From: Intestinimonas butyriciproducens
Lineage (GTDB): Bacteria > Bacillota > Clostridia > Oscillospirales > Butyricicoccaceae
Direction: 5' to 3'
NCBI RefSeq assembly: GCF_016901775.1
Contig: NZ_JACJKW010000006.1
Span: 1 to 64,000, forward strand
Length of the DNA stretch: 64,000 bases
The notes beneath the pieces were generated by a model. That model ran no database searches. It saw nothing but the letters and a program-made list of their open reading frames with translations, and was not told the DNA's origin. A program made the position numbers and the translations under genes. The first letter of the stretch is position 1. The number at the start of each line of letters is the position of its first letter. This document shows, piece by piece, positions 26,391 to 34,962 of the stretch.

Positions 26391-26888
26391 TTATTTTTTT
26401 GCCGGATCCCAGAACAGAGGCAGAGCGGGACTTTCCCTGGTGAACACCACAAGGGAAAGGGCCAGAAAGCACAGAATCCCCACTCCCAAGGCTCCCTGCC
26501 ACAAAGGCCGGGGCTGACCCAGGAGCCGATATCCCATCCGCAGCCCTCCGGCCGAAGCCAGCAGATAGATCAGGATATCCACCGGCAGGCAGCTTGTGAT
26601 GCCCAGGGCGCTGGTATAGGCATAAAATGCCCCGATCTGATGCACCAGATAAAACAAAGTACCGCAGGCCATGGCCCAGGCCAATGTGGCCCAATTTGCC
26701 CCCGCTCCCTTTCCCAGCCACAAAATCACCAGACACAACGGCCAGAATCCCAGCTTGCTGTGCTCCCACACGCTTTCGCTGCTGGCAAACAGCAGTCCCA
26801 CCAGGGGATTTTCTCCCGACCATTCGTAAAAGAAATGGGAGGCGCTTCCCACCACCCACACAAAGAGCAAAGACCACAGCATTTTCAT
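26391..26888 (-). CDS. DUF6512 membrane protein
   Basis: This 165-residue protein has five hydrophobic helices and the family stretch HFFYEWSGENPLVGLLFAS then ESVWEHSKLGFWP, matching DUF6512 proteins of gut Firmicutes. Function is unknown. The start follows GAGGTGATGGA. It stands alone between the ABC-F gene and a hairpin at 26936-26967. Confidence 0.7.
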   Translation of the reverse strand: MKMLWSLLFVWVVGSASHFFYEWSGENPLVGLLFASSESVWEHSKLGFWPLCLVILWLGKGAGANWATLAWAMACGTLFYLVHQIGAFYAYTSALGITSCLPVDILIYLLASAGGLRMGYRLLGQPRPLWQGALGVGILCFLALSLVVFTRESPALPLFWDPAKK

Positions 26889-26935
26889 TCCATCACCTCA
26901 AAAGAAGTGTATGCCCTCTTCCCCTCTCACATACA

Positions 26936-26967
26936 AACCCCCGGCCGGAAAATTCCGGCCGGGGGTT
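26936..26967. terminator. Long hairpin, probable bidirectional terminator
   Basis: AACCCCCGGCCGGAA and TTCCGGCCGGGGGTT form a perfect 15-base stem with an AA loop. The flanking T-tract is weak (TTTG on the minus strand). It lies between the DUF3592-like gene and the DUF6512 gene and would end the former. Confidence 0.7.
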
Positions 26968-26983
26968 ACATCGAAACAGCAGC

Positions 26984-27035
26984 AAAAGCGGCTTTTTGCA
27001 GATTGTTGAAGGATAAAGCAAATTTTTCCCTTTTC
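26984..27035. repeat. Fragment of the intergenic repeat (copy C)
   Basis: AGCGGCTTTTTGCAGATTG followed by a TGAAGGATAAAGCAAAT block resembles the right half of copy B (GCGGCTTTTTGCGGATTGAT, then GAGAGGTAGGGCAAAC). Only this block is preserved, so it is probably a decayed remnant. Confidence 0.45.
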
Positions 27036-27067
27036 TCTTCTTTCTTCACGCTGATCCGGCAGGCTTT

Positions 27068-27472
27068 CTAGCTCAGCAACGCAATGCCCAGGCAAATGAG
27101 AATGGGTATGGCCCCCATCACCCCAAAACAGACGCTGAGGGCCCGATACACTCTGCTGTCATACCCTTTGATATAGGATCGTTGAGGGCGGCGAGGATCG
27201 TAACAAACCGTGATTCGATCCCCCTGTTTCAAAGGCATAGGGGATCTTCCCGCTCCTTTTCCCTGGCAGACCATCCCTTCCGTTTCATATTGATACACCG
27301 GATAAAAAGTCAGCCCGTCAGAGGTGCTTCTGCTTTTGATGTCCACCACCACGCCCTGGGCCAACGCAGTGCAGTTTCTCCTTCTTTTTGCCGCAATAAA
27401 AGTCAATAGCAACCCGGGGATCCAAAAGGCACCTCCCAAGGTACACAGAGTCAAACAGAGCCCCAACTCCAT
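27068..27472 (-). CDS. DUF3592-like membrane protein
   Basis: This 134-residue protein has two hydrophobic helices (residues about 5-25 and 110-130) flanking a beta-rich region: ALAQGVVVDIKSRST, YPVYQYETEG, LKQGDRITVCYDPRRPQRSY. That layout matches DUF3592-type membrane proteins of unknown function. The start follows AAAGGGGAAAACAG, 15 bases after the D-cysteine desulfhydrase gene, so the two are probably co-transcribed. Confidence 0.65.
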   Translation of the reverse strand: MELGLCLTLCTLGGAFWIPGLLLTFIAAKRRRNCTALAQGVVVDIKSRSTSDGLTFYPVYQYETEGMVCQGKGAGRSPMPLKQGDRITVCYDPRRPQRSYIKGYDSRVYRALSVCFGVMGAIPILICLGIALLS

Positions 27473-27487
27473 CTGTTTTCCCCTTTC

Positions 27488-28513
27488 TTACAGCAGGTGG
27501 AGACCCGCTTTCAATTCCTGCTCCATAGCCCTGCGGTGCTTGGGATTGTAAAGGGCCGGCGTGCCGCCGGTGTGGAGGAAGAGCACCTTGCTGCCCTTGG
27601 GGATCTTTCCCGTCTCCGCCATATCCAGAAGGCCGCCGAAAGCTTTTCCGGTATAACAAGGATCCAGCAGAATAGCTTCCTTCTGACCCATGGTGTAAAT
27701 GGCCTGGCGGGCCCTCTCGTCCACCGAGTTGTACCCTTCTCCCACATAGCCCTTTTCAATGAAGAAATCTTCCCGTTTGGCATCTTCCGGCAAACCGAAC
27801 TCCTGGCAGGCTTCCCGGTAATATTCCATCAGCCGCTTCTCCTTAGGCTCACCAAAGGGAGAGATGGCCACACCCAGCACTTTAGAAGAAAGACCTGCAT
27901 ACCGTGCCCCCATGAAAAGCCCCAGGTAAGTGCCCAGGCTTCCGGCGGCACAGGCGATATAGTCCGGAGAAAGATCCATCTTTGCCAGCTGATCCTTCAT
28001 CTCCAGAGCGCACTCAAAATACCCCCGCAGTCCCACGGTATTGGAACCGCCCACCGGGATCTCATAAACCTTTTCTCCCTGCTTTTCATAGTGCTCCCGC
28101 ACCTGCTGGCCAAAGAGTTTGTTCTGCTCTCCTTCATCGGAACCATCGCTGGGCTTGACCCATACCTCGGCCCCCATGATCCGGTCCAGCAAAATATTGG
28201 CATTGATGCCTTCCGGATGATCGTCCAGGCAGAGGATGGCGCATTTCATGCCATATCTGGCGGCCACTGCCGCTGTGAGCCGGCCGTGGTTGGTCTGGGC
28301 TCCGCCGTAGGTGAGAAGCAGTGTGGCCCCTTGCCTTTTGGCATCCCACAAAAGGTATTCCAGCTTCCGCAGCTTGTTGCCGCCCATCCCCAGATCGGTC
28401 ATATCGTCCCGCTTGATGAAAAACTCGCAGCCGGTCATGGCCGAAATGGCAGGCAGATGCTGGATGGGTGTGGGAAGTGTGATAAAATGTTCCTTATCGT
28501 ATCCGAACAGCAT
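27488..28513 (-). CDS. D-cysteine desulfhydrase / ACC deaminase family PLP enzyme
   Basis: This 341-residue fold-type II PLP enzyme has the Lys in GMGGNKLRKLEYLL (about residue 50) that binds the cofactor, YGGAQTNHGR, and the phosphate loop CAAGSLGTYLGL. The family converts D-cysteine to pyruvate, ammonia and sulfide, or deaminates 1-aminocyclopropane-1-carboxylate or other D-amino acids; bacterial members with this sequence style are usually D-cysteine desulfhydrases. Its neighbours at 28607-30861 also suggest D-amino-acid handling. The start follows AAAAGGAGGAATGCGCC. Confidence 0.85.
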   Translation of the reverse strand: MLFGYDKEHFITLPTPIQHLPAISAMTGCEFFIKRDDMTDLGMGGNKLRKLEYLLWDAKRQGATLLLTYGGAQTNHGRLTAAVAARYGMKCAILCLDDHPEGINANILLDRIMGAEVWVKPSDGSDEGEQNKLFGQQVREHYEKQGEKVYEIPVGGSNTVGLRGYFECALEMKDQLAKMDLSPDYIACAAGSLGTYLGLFMGARYAGLSSKVLGVAISPFGEPKEKRLMEYYREACQEFGLPEDAKREDFFIEKGYVGEGYNSVDERARQAIYTMGQKEAILLDPCYTGKAFGGLLDMAETGKIPKGSKVLFLHTGGTPALYNPKHRRAMEQELKAGLHLL

Positions 28514-28565
28514 GGCGCATTCCTCCTTTTCTGATTACAATCAGTGTACTCCGAACCCTTACCAA

Positions 28566-28605
28566 AAAGCAAGAGCGCCGGGAACTTTCGGCGCCCTTTT
28601 TCTCA
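28566..28605 (-). terminator. Terminator between the DUF1445 and D-cysteine desulfhydrase genes
   Basis: GGGCGCCG and CGGCGCTC pair on the minus strand around a short loop and are followed by TTGCTTTTT. It ends the DUF4392-DUF1445 transcript. Confidence 0.75.
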
Positions 28606-28606
28606 T

Positions 28607-29401
28607 TCAATCTTTCAGCTGGCTGTTTTTGACGTCGGTGATGAGCATATGCCCGGGAGCATGGGTGATGGCAAAGGGCAGTCTGGCCTCCTCCAGCACA
28701 TTCTGCGGGGTAACGCCGCAGGGCCAGAACACCGGCACTTCCCCAGGGGCGATATCCACCGCCTGGCCGTAATCAGGCCGAGTAATATCCGCAATGCCGA
28801 TCTCCGCCGGAGAACCGATGTGAACCGGCGCACCGTGGACCCGGGGCATGGCGGCGGTGACGGTCACCGCCCGCACCACCTGGGAAGGAGGCATGGGACG
28901 CATACTCACCACCATATTCCCATGAAAAACCCCGGCGCTATGACAAGGGATGTTGGTGCGGTACATGGGCACATTCCGCCCTTGCTCAATATGGCGTACC
29001 GGCACTCCGGCCTCCAGCAGGGCCGCTTCAAAGGAAAAACTGCACCCGATGAGAAAGCTCACCAGATCATCCCGCCAAAGATCCTCCACCTGGGTGTATT
29101 CCCCGGCCAGTTCCCCGTTCCGATACAGCCGGTATCGGGGAAAATCCCGGGCAATATCCACATCCTGCGCCAAAAAGGACAAGCTGCGGCTTCCCGCCTC
29201 GCTGACCTCCAGCACCGGGCAGGCCCGGCTGTTCCTCTGGGCAAAGAGCAAAAAATCGTAGGCGTACTCTTTGGGCAGCACCACCAGATTGCACTGGGCA
29301 TATCCCATGCACAGTCCTGCCGTGGGGCCGTCATACTCCCCCCGCCGGATGATCCGGCGTACCTGCTGGGGCGTCAGGCCTTCCATTTCTTCCAGTCTCA
29401 T
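28607..29401 (-). CDS. Putative hydro-lyase, DUF1445 family
   Basis: This 264-residue protein matches the DUF1445 putative hydro-lyase family: YDGPTAGLCMGYAQCNLVVL near the N terminus, FLIGCSFSFEAALLEAG, FWPCGVTPQNVL and a C-terminal ITHAPGHMLITD. Related proteins are often found beside or fused to D-glutamate cyclase, as here (27 bases downstream of the DUF4392 gene). The reaction is not established. The start follows AAAGGAGTGGGGAAAA. Confidence 0.82.
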   Translation of the reverse strand: MRLEEMEGLTPQQVRRIIRRGEYDGPTAGLCMGYAQCNLVVLPKEYAYDFLLFAQRNSRACPVLEVSEAGSRSLSFLAQDVDIARDFPRYRLYRNGELAGEYTQVEDLWRDDLVSFLIGCSFSFEAALLEAGVPVRHIEQGRNVPMYRTNIPCHSAGVFHGNMVVSMRPMPPSQVVRAVTVTAAMPRVHGAPVHIGSPAEIGIADITRPDYGQAVDIAPGEVPVFWPCGVTPQNVLEEARLPFAITHAPGHMLITDVKNSQLKD

Positions 29402-29428
29402 TTTTCCCCACTCCTTTCCCTTTCTGGG

Positions 29429-30286
29429 TTACAGCGCCGCCTGAACCGGCTGGATCGCCTGACGCAGCTGCCGGAGCACCTGGAGATTTTCATCCAGACT
29501 CAGTCCGTCCACACTGCTCTGCCGTTTCCCGGTAACCCCGTCCACTCCCCCGGCTTCCACCACCCGGGAAAGCAGCTGCTCTTCCTGCTCGTCGTCGGGA
29601 AGCAGCCACCGGCCGGTGCGGCGGCTGAGCAGGGCTTCCACACCCCATCCCCACCAGTTGGACACACCGGAGGCCAGGGCATGATCGGCCCTCACCTTGG
29701 CACAGATTTTTTCCCCATGGGGCACTCCCTCCCGGATCTGCCGGGAGAATGTGCCCATCCCCAGTTCATTGCCCCCATCGCCAATGGCAATGGAGCGGGG
29801 AGCCTTTTCCAGCAGCAGATCGGTGTCGGCCACCAGATGATCGATCACCTGACCCCGCATATTGTGGTAATGGCCATCCTCTCCCTTGCCGGGCCGCTCG
29901 ATGGCAATGACCAGATCAGGCTTTTCTGAAAGGAGCTTTTCACAGTCTTCCCTGGCCCGCTCCTGCTCTACACAGCGGCAGGAGGCCCCGGGCGCTCTAT
30001 GGCGGCAGGCCGCTTCCACCAAAGGCATACTCCACCGGTCGGTGACCACCGTCACTTCTTTTCCCAGCTGGGTCAGGCCATGGGCAATATGAGCTGCCCC
30101 CACCGGGCCGTCGGTCTCCCCCACCTCTGCTGCCGCCACGGGAAATCCGGTGAGGATCATCACCTTTTTGGCGTCTATCATCTCGTCTACCATGGCGTCC
30201 AGATCGGCCAGAGGCAATTTCCCCAAAAGCCCCCGCTCTCCCGGGTCCCAGGTGAGAATCTGCGCCAGTTCTTCGCTCTTTTCCAT
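29429..30286 (-). CDS. D-glutamate cyclase domain protein (DUF4392)
   Basis: This protein of about 285 residues has the DUF4392 / D-glutamate cyclase features: RGLLGKLPLADLDAM, VMILTGFPV, ETDGPVGAAHIAHGL, IAIERPGKGEDGHYHNMRG, and IGDGGNELGMG. The family converts D-glutamate to 5-oxo-D-proline. An open frame extends upstream to a TTG at 30385, but the ATG at 30286 matches the usual family N terminus and follows a GGGGGATATTGGT ribosome-like stretch. It is first in the operon with the DUF1445 gene. Confidence 0.8.
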   Translation of the reverse strand: MEKSEELAQILTWDPGERGLLGKLPLADLDAMVDEMIDAKKVMILTGFPVAAAEVGETDGPVGAAHIAHGLTQLGKEVTVVTDRWSMPLVEAACRHRAPGASCRCVEQERAREDCEKLLSEKPDLVIAIERPGKGEDGHYHNMRGQVIDHLVADTDLLLEKAPRSIAIGDGGNELGMGTFSRQIREGVPHGEKICAKVRADHALASGVSNWWGWGVEALLSRRTGRWLLPDDEQEEQLLSRVVEAGGVDGVTGKRQSSVDGLSLDENLQVLRQLRQAIQPVQAAL

Positions 30287-30426
30287 ACCAATATCCCCCA
30301 TATTTCGCAAAAAAAGATCCGCCAAAAACGCCTGGTCGCCCAGACGCTTCCAACGGATCTTACCGCCGTTGGGCAGAGCCGGCAAAGGCCCGCCCCAGCG
30401 GTAAAACTCTATTTGATTCTGCCGTT

Positions 30427-30479
30427 ATTATAGCCCCCGCAAAAGACCTTTGTCAAGGAGGGAAAGATGGTGGTATACT
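30427..30479. promoter_or_regulatory. Divergent promoters sharing one -35 region
   Basis: On the minus strand TTGACA (30456-30451) and TATAAT (30432-30427) are 18 bases apart and drive the DUF4392 gene. On the plus strand TTGTCA (30450-30455) and TATACT (30474-30479) are also 18 bases apart and drive DUF3870. The two -35 hexamers are the same DNA read in both directions, so RNA polymerase can occupy only one at a time. Confidence 0.75.
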
Positions 30480-30525
30480 ATATCTGATTTTTCCCGGCCC
30501 TGCCGGGGTTTGGAGGGCATTTTGT

Positions 30526-30861
30526 ATGGACTATTCCCCTGATACCGTTTTCATCACCGGCCAGGCCCGCCCCGCCAAGGAGGACGCCATCTCCCTGGTT
30601 CACGGCGTCTTTTACCTGGGACTGATCGTCAACCGGAAAACAGGGCGCATTGAAGACGCCCAGTGCAACACCATTCTGCCCATGACCGACCGGTTTGTCC
30701 ACTCCCTCATCGTGGGCAAGCGCCTGGGTGAGGACATGGATGAATTGGAAAAAATCATCCGCTGCCGGTACTTTGCCCTGACCCAGCGCGCCCTGCTGGC
30801 CAGCCTGAAAGACGCCCGCAACCAATATCTGAATCTGTGCCGCAGAGAAGAAAAAATCTGA
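30526..30861 (+). CDS. DUF3870 family protein
   Basis: This 111-residue protein matches DUF3870: TVFITGQARPAKEDAIS at the start, VNRKTGRIEDAQCNTILPMT in the middle, and a C-terminal helix ending LCRREEKI. No function is known. It is divergent from the DUF4392/DUF1445 operon through an overlapping promoter, which ties it to the same D-amino-acid theme by context only. The start follows GGAGGGCATTTTGT. Confidence 0.8.
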   Translation: MDYSPDTVFITGQARPAKEDAISLVHGVFYLGLIVNRKTGRIEDAQCNTILPMTDRFVHSLIVGKRLGEDMDELEKIIRCRYFALTQRALLASLKDARNQYLNLCRREEKI

Positions 30862-30887
30862 TTTTTCTTCCTTATATAATACCGATG

Positions 30888-30917
30888 CCGCCCCTCCTTC
30901 GGGAGAGGCGGTTTTTT
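30888..30917 (+). terminator. Rho-independent terminator after DUF3870
   Basis: CCGCCCCTCC and GGAGAGGCGG pair around a stable TTCG tetraloop, followed by TTTTTT. It isolates the DUF3870 gene from the fatty-acid operon promoter 12 bases later. Confidence 0.92.
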
Positions 30918-30928
30918 CTTTTTTCCCC

Positions 30929-30956
30929 TTGACATTTTGCTTCCTTCTGTTAGAAT
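30929..30956 (+). promoter_or_regulatory. Promoter of the fatty-acid synthesis operon
   Basis: TTGACA at 30929-30934 and TAGAAT at 30951-30956 are separated by 16 bases. Transcription would start near 30963, at the first AT-rich palindrome. Confidence 0.78.
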
Positions 30957-30962
30957 ATTGCT

Positions 30963-31001
30963 TAAAATATTTTATTTAAAATTTTTTAACTAAAATATTT
31001 G
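30963..31001 (+). promoter_or_regulatory. AT-rich repeated operator candidates upstream of acpP
   Basis: A perfect 12-base palindrome TAAAATATTTTA (30963-30974) lies at the predicted transcription start, and TAAAATATTT recurs at 30991-31000, 28 bases apart, with a third similar block TTTAAAATTTTT between. In related Firmicutes a MarR-type repressor (FabT) or FapR controls fab operons. The MarR gene at 41361 at the operon's far end is the obvious candidate binder. The assignment rests on position. Confidence 0.5.
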
Positions 31002-31034
31002 AACCAATTTATGAAAAGAAATGAGGATTTTATC

Positions 31035-31259
31035 ATGTTTGACAAAGTGAAAGAGATCATTGTGGACACCCTGGATTGCAGCGCCGACGATGTGACCATG
31101 GAGGCCTCCCTCACCGAGACTCTGGGCGCCGACAGCCTGGACGCCGTGGAGCTGCAGCTGGCTCTGGAGGATTCCCTGGGCGTTTCCATCCCCGATGATG
31201 CCCTCACCCAGATGAAAACAGTGGGCGATATCGTCAGCTACCTGGAAGCCAATCACTAA
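31035..31259 (+). CDS. acpP: Acyl carrier protein
   Basis: This 74-residue acidic protein has the phosphopantetheine site GADSLDAVEL (Ser about residue 36) and the four-helix ACP pattern. It carries growing acyl chains for the enzymes encoded downstream. The ATG at 31035 follows ATGAGGATTTTATC; an earlier frame start at 30999 would add a basic extension foreign to ACPs. It is the first gene of the fab operon. Confidence 0.94.
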   Translation: MFDKVKEIIVDTLDCSADDVTMEASLTETLGADSLDAVELQLALEDSLGVSIPDDALTQMKTVGDIVSYLEANH

Positions 31260-31280
31260 ATCTCCCGGGAGGGAACACCC

Positions 31281-31736
31281 ATGACCCAAGCTGAACTGTT
31301 CGCTCTCATGGACCGCTTTGATCAAAGCGGTCTTTGGGAGCTTTGTTACCGAACAGGGGAAGAAAAGATCACCCTGCGGAAAGGTCCGGCGGCTCCCCTG
31401 CCCCCGGCTCCCCCGGCGGCCGTCCCCATGGCCCCGGCCGCTCCTGCCATTCAGAACACCGCCCCCGCAGCCCCGGCTCCCGCTCCTGAGAAAGAGGGCA
31501 AGGAAGTCACCGCCCCTCTGGTGGGCACTTTTTATGTAGCTCCCGCCCCGGGAGAGGAACCTTTCGCTCCGGTGGGAAAACATTTGCAAAAAGGCGATAC
31601 CCTTTGCCTGATCGAGGCCATGAAAATGATCAACCAGGTCCCCGCTCCCTTCGACTGCCAGGTGCTGGAGGTTCTGGGAGAAAACGGCCAGCTGGTCTCC
31701 TTTGGCCAGAGCCTGTTCCGCCTCAAGGAGTGCTGA
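31281..31736 (+). CDS. accB: Acetyl-CoA carboxylase biotin carboxyl carrier protein
   Basis: This 151-residue protein has an N-terminal domain, an Ala/Pro-rich flexible linker (about residues 38-72) and a C-terminal biotinyl domain with EAMKM, whose Lys is biotinylated. It ferries carboxyl groups between AccC and AccAD. The start follows CGGGAGGGAACACCC, 21 bases after acpP. Confidence 0.95.
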   Translation: MTQAELFALMDRFDQSGLWELCYRTGEEKITLRKGPAAPLPPAPPAAVPMAPAAPAIQNTAPAAPAPAPEKEGKEVTAPLVGTFYVAPAPGEEPFAPVGKHLQKGDTLCLIEAMKMINQVPAPFDCQVLEVLGENGQLVSFGQSLFRLKEC

Positions 31737-31737
31737 T

Positions 31738-33117
31738 ATGTTCAAGCGTATTCTGATTTGCAACCGGGGAGAGATCGCCCTTCGCATCATCCGGGCCTGC
31801 CGGGAGATGGGCATCGAAACGGTAGCCGCCTATTCCCAGGCCGACGAAGGCAGCCTGCCCGCTCAGCTGGCCACCCAGGCGGTGTGCATCGGACCGGCCA
31901 AGGCTGCGGACAGCTATCTCAATGCCTGCGCCTTGCTCACCGCCGCCCAGCTCACCGGCTGTCAGGCCATCCACCCCGGCTACGGCTTTCTGTCGGAAAA
32001 CGCCGAGTTTTCCGATCTGTGCCGGGACTGCGGCATTCAGTTCATCGGCCCTTCGGGCCATGTGATCCGCCAGATGGGAAACAAAGCCGCCGCCCGAAAG
32101 CTGGTTTCCCAGAAAGGCGTGCCGGTGGTGCCCGGCTCCCCCGGTCCGGTGGCCGATGTGGAGGAAGCCCGCCAGGCGGCAGAAAAGGCCGGCTACCCGG
32201 TGCTCATCAAAGCCAGCGCCGGAGGGGGCGGCCGGGGGATGCGCCGTGTGAACGCGCCGGAAGAGCTGGAAAGCGCTTTCCAGGCCGCCCAGGCCGAATC
32301 CATGGCCTGTTTCGGCTCCGATGAAATGTATGTGGAAAAGCTGATCCTCCATCCCCGGCATATTGAAGTGCAGATCCTGGCCGACTCCCAGGGGCATGTG
32401 ATTCATCTGGGCGAACGGGACTGCTCCATCCAGCGGAAAAACCAGAAGCTGATGGAAGAATCCCCCGCCCGGGGCCTGACCCCCGCTCTGCGGGAGCAAA
32501 TGGGCCGGGATGCCGTGCTGGCCGCCCAGGCGGCAGGCTATGTGGGGGCCGGCACCATTGAGTTCGTCATGGACCAGGAAGACCACTATTATTTCATCGA
32601 AATGAACACCCGTATCCAGGTGGAGCATCCGGTGACCGAAATGGTCACCGGGGTGGACCTGGTGCAGGAACAGATCCGCATTGCGGCCGGACTGCCCCTG
32701 TCCTATTCCCAGGAGGACATCCACCTGGAAGGCCACGCCATCGAGTGCCGCATCAATGCAGAGGATTTCCGCCGGGGCTTTCTTCCCTGTCCGGGAAAAA
32801 CGGAATTTCTCCATCTGCCCGGCGGCCCGGGTGTACGGGTAGATACCGCCCTTTACACCGGCTATGAACTGAGCCCCTATTATGACTCTCTGGCCGCCAA
32901 AGTCATTGCACACGCCCCCACCCGGCTGGGAGCCATCCGGCGGATGCGCCGGGCCTTGGAGGAACTGGTGATCGAAGGCTATTCCACCACCGCCCCCCTG
33001 GCCCATCTGATCCTGTATCACCCCGACTACATCCGCGGCCATTATGACACCGGTTTTCTGGAACAGAATCTCGACACTCTGCTTCAGTGGGAGCCCCGGG
33101 TCGAGAAGGAGATGTGA
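31738..33117 (+). CDS. accC: Acetyl-CoA carboxylase biotin carboxylase subunit
   Basis: This 459-residue ATP-grasp enzyme has MFKRILICNRGEIALRIIRA, the glycine-rich loop ASAGGGGRGMR, and the C-terminal catalytic MNTRIQVEHPVTE. It carboxylates the biotin of AccB with bicarbonate and ATP. The ATG at 31738 lies 1 base after the accB stop; an upstream in-frame start inside accB was rejected because homologues begin at MFKRI. Confidence 0.95.
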   Translation: MFKRILICNRGEIALRIIRACREMGIETVAAYSQADEGSLPAQLATQAVCIGPAKAADSYLNACALLTAAQLTGCQAIHPGYGFLSENAEFSDLCRDCGIQFIGPSGHVIRQMGNKAAARKLVSQKGVPVVPGSPGPVADVEEARQAAEKAGYPVLIKASAGGGGRGMRRVNAPEELESAFQAAQAESMACFGSDEMYVEKLILHPRHIEVQILADSQGHVIHLGERDCSIQRKNQKLMEESPARGLTPALREQMGRDAVLAAQAAGYVGAGTIEFVMDQEDHYYFIEMNTRIQVEHPVTEMVTGVDLVQEQIRIAAGLPLSYSQEDIHLEGHAIECRINAEDFRRGFLPCPGKTEFLHLPGGPGVRVDTALYTGYELSPYYDSLAAKVIAHAPTRLGAIRRMRRALEELVIEGYSTTAPLAHLILYHPDYIRGHYDTGFLEQNLDTLLQWEPRVEKEM

Positions 33118-33124
33118 TTGACCC

Positions 33125-34009
33125 ATGACAAACTTTTTTTCTTCTCAACGCCAGCGGCTGTTTCAGCTGAAGGCCATGCGGGACGGCGCTGCCCCCCAGA
33201 ATCCAGGCTCCCAGCCGGTGAATGAGTCCCATCCCTTTATCCAATGTCCCGGCTGCGGCTCCGCCCTCACCCGGCGGCAGCTGGCCGAGACCATGTGGGT
33301 CTGCCCTTCCTGCGGCCACCATTTCCCTATGGATGCCTATTACCGCCTGAAAACCATTCTGGACGATCACAGCTTCCGGGAACTGGATCGGGATCTCACC
33401 GCCCGGGACCCTCTCCACTTTCCCGGCTACGCCAAAAAGCTGCTGAACAAGCAGCAAAGCACCGGCCTGAGTGAAGGCATTGTCACCGCCAAAGGCCGCA
33501 TCGGCGGCCATGGGGTCATTGTGGGCGTGATGGACAGCCGCTTCTTTATGGGCAGCATGGGTGTGGCTTTGGGAGAGAAAGTCGCCCGGTGTGCCGAAAA
33601 AGCCCAGAAGTATAAATTGCCCCTCATCCTCTTCACCGCCAGCGGCGGAGCCCGGATGCAGGAAGGCATTCTGTCTTTGATGCAGATGGCCAAAACCAGC
33701 GCCGCCATAGAGCGATTCTCTCAGGCCGGCGGACTTCTGATCGTCTGCCTCACCCACCCCACCACCGGAGGCGTCACCGCCAGCTTTGCCTCCCTGGGGG
33801 ATATCACCCTGGCTGAGCCAGGGGCCCTCATCGGCTTTGCCGGCCCCCGGGTCATTCAGCAGACCATCGGTCAAAGCCTGCCCCAGGGCTTTCAGCAGGC
33901 GGAATTTTTGCAGGAGCACGGCTTTGTGGATCAGGTGGTGCCCCGATCCCAGATGCGCCCCACCCTCATCAGACTGCTTGACCTGCACCGGGGAAGGAGA
34001 AAACGATGA
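33125..34009 (+). CDS. accD: Acetyl-CoA carboxylase carboxyltransferase beta subunit
   Basis: This 294-residue protein has the N-terminal zinc ribbon typical of AccD (CPGC, then CPSC, residues about 41-63), followed by the carboxyltransferase fold with [12 protein letters not shown] (oxyanion loop). With AccA it transfers the carboxyl group to acetyl-CoA, making malonyl-CoA. The start follows GAAGGAGATGTGATTGACCC. It overlaps accA by 4 bases. Confidence 0.95.
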   Translation: MTNFFSSQRQRLFQLKAMRDGAAPQNPGSQPVNESHPFIQCPGCGSALTRRQLAETMWVCPSCGHHFPMDAYYRLKTILDDHSFRELDRDLTARDPLHFPGYAKKLLNKQQSTGLSEGIVTAKGRIGGHGVIVGVMDSRFFMGSMGVALGEKVARCAEKAQKYKLPLILFTASGGARMQEGILSLMQMAKTSAAIERFSQAGGLLIVCLTHPTTGGVTASFASLGDITLAEPGALIGFAGPRVIQQTIGQSLPQGFQQAEFLQEHGFVDQVVPRSQMRPTLIRLLDLHRGRRKR

Positions 34010-34962
34010 ACTGTATGATGGAACAAACCGAGCGTCAGCTCCAATCCCTCCGTGCCCAGATCGGTCAGCTGGGGGACGATGCCGCCAGCCAGATCCGCCG
34101 GGAGCAGCTGCGGCGGGACATGAAGCAGCTGCTGGAAGCCTGCCGCACCCTTTCTCCCGCCGACAAGGTCTATCTGGCCCGTCACCCTTCCCGCCCCGGA
34201 ACCGCCGACTATATCTCTGCTCTGTTCACCGATTTTTTTGAACAGCAGGGAGACCGTCTGTCCGCCGAGGACGGCAGTATTTATGGGGGCATTGCTCTGT
34301 TTCACGGCAAGCCGGTGACCGTGATGGGCCACCGGAAAGGAAAAGACCTGCAGGAAAACCTAAGGTGCAATTTCGGCATGCCCAACCCGGAGGGCTACCG
34401 GAAGGCCCTGCGCCTGATGGAAGGGGCGGAAAAATTCCGCCGCCCCATCATCACCTTTATCGACACTCCGGGAGCCTATCCGGGCATGGCCGCCGAGGAA
34501 AAGGGCCAAGGCAGCGCCATTGCCCACTGTCTGGCCGCCATGAGCCGTCTGACCGTTCCCTTCATTGCGGTGGTCACCGGCGAAGGGGGCAGCGGCGGCG
34601 CTTTGGCCCTGGGCATGGGCAACAGTGTGCTCATGCTGGAGCACGCTATTTATTCGGTGCTCTCCCCCGAGGGTTTCGCCTCCATTCTGTGGAAGGATTC
34701 CTCCCGCAGCGGAGAAGCCGCCCAAGTGATGGGCCTTACCGCCCAGGATCTTCTGAACCTGGGCGTTATCGATGAAATCATCCCCGAGCCTCTGGGAGGC
34801 GCCCACCAGAACCCCAAGCAGATATACCGCCGCCTGGACGCCGCTCTGACAGAGCAGCTGGAGCGTCTTTCCAAGATCAAAGACCTGCAGCGCCACCGGT
34901 TCGGCAAATACCGGGCCATGGGCAATGGATTTTTATATGATGCCGGGAGGGACAGCCAATGA
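34006..34962 (+). CDS. accA: Acetyl-CoA carboxylase carboxyltransferase alpha subunit
   Basis: This 318-residue protein has [36 protein letters not shown] and [17 protein letters not shown], the AccA carboxyltransferase motifs. It pairs with AccD. An ATGA overlap joins it to accD upstream and to fabH downstream, so the genes are translationally coupled. Confidence 0.95.
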   Translation: MNCMMEQTERQLQSLRAQIGQLGDDAASQIRREQLRRDMKQLLEACRTLSPADKVYLARHPSRPGTADYISALFTDFFEQQGDRLSAEDGSIYGGIALFHGKPVTVMGHRKGKDLQENLRCNFGMPNPEGYRKALRLMEGAEKFRRPIITFIDTPGAYPGMAAEEKGQGSAIAHCLAAMSRLTVPFIAVVTGEGGSGGALALGMGNSVLMLEHAIYSVLSPEGFASILWKDSSRSGEAAQVMGLTAQDLLNLGVIDEIIPEPLGGAHQNPKQIYRRLDAALTEQLERLSKIKDLQRHRFGKYRAMGNGFLYDAGRDSQ

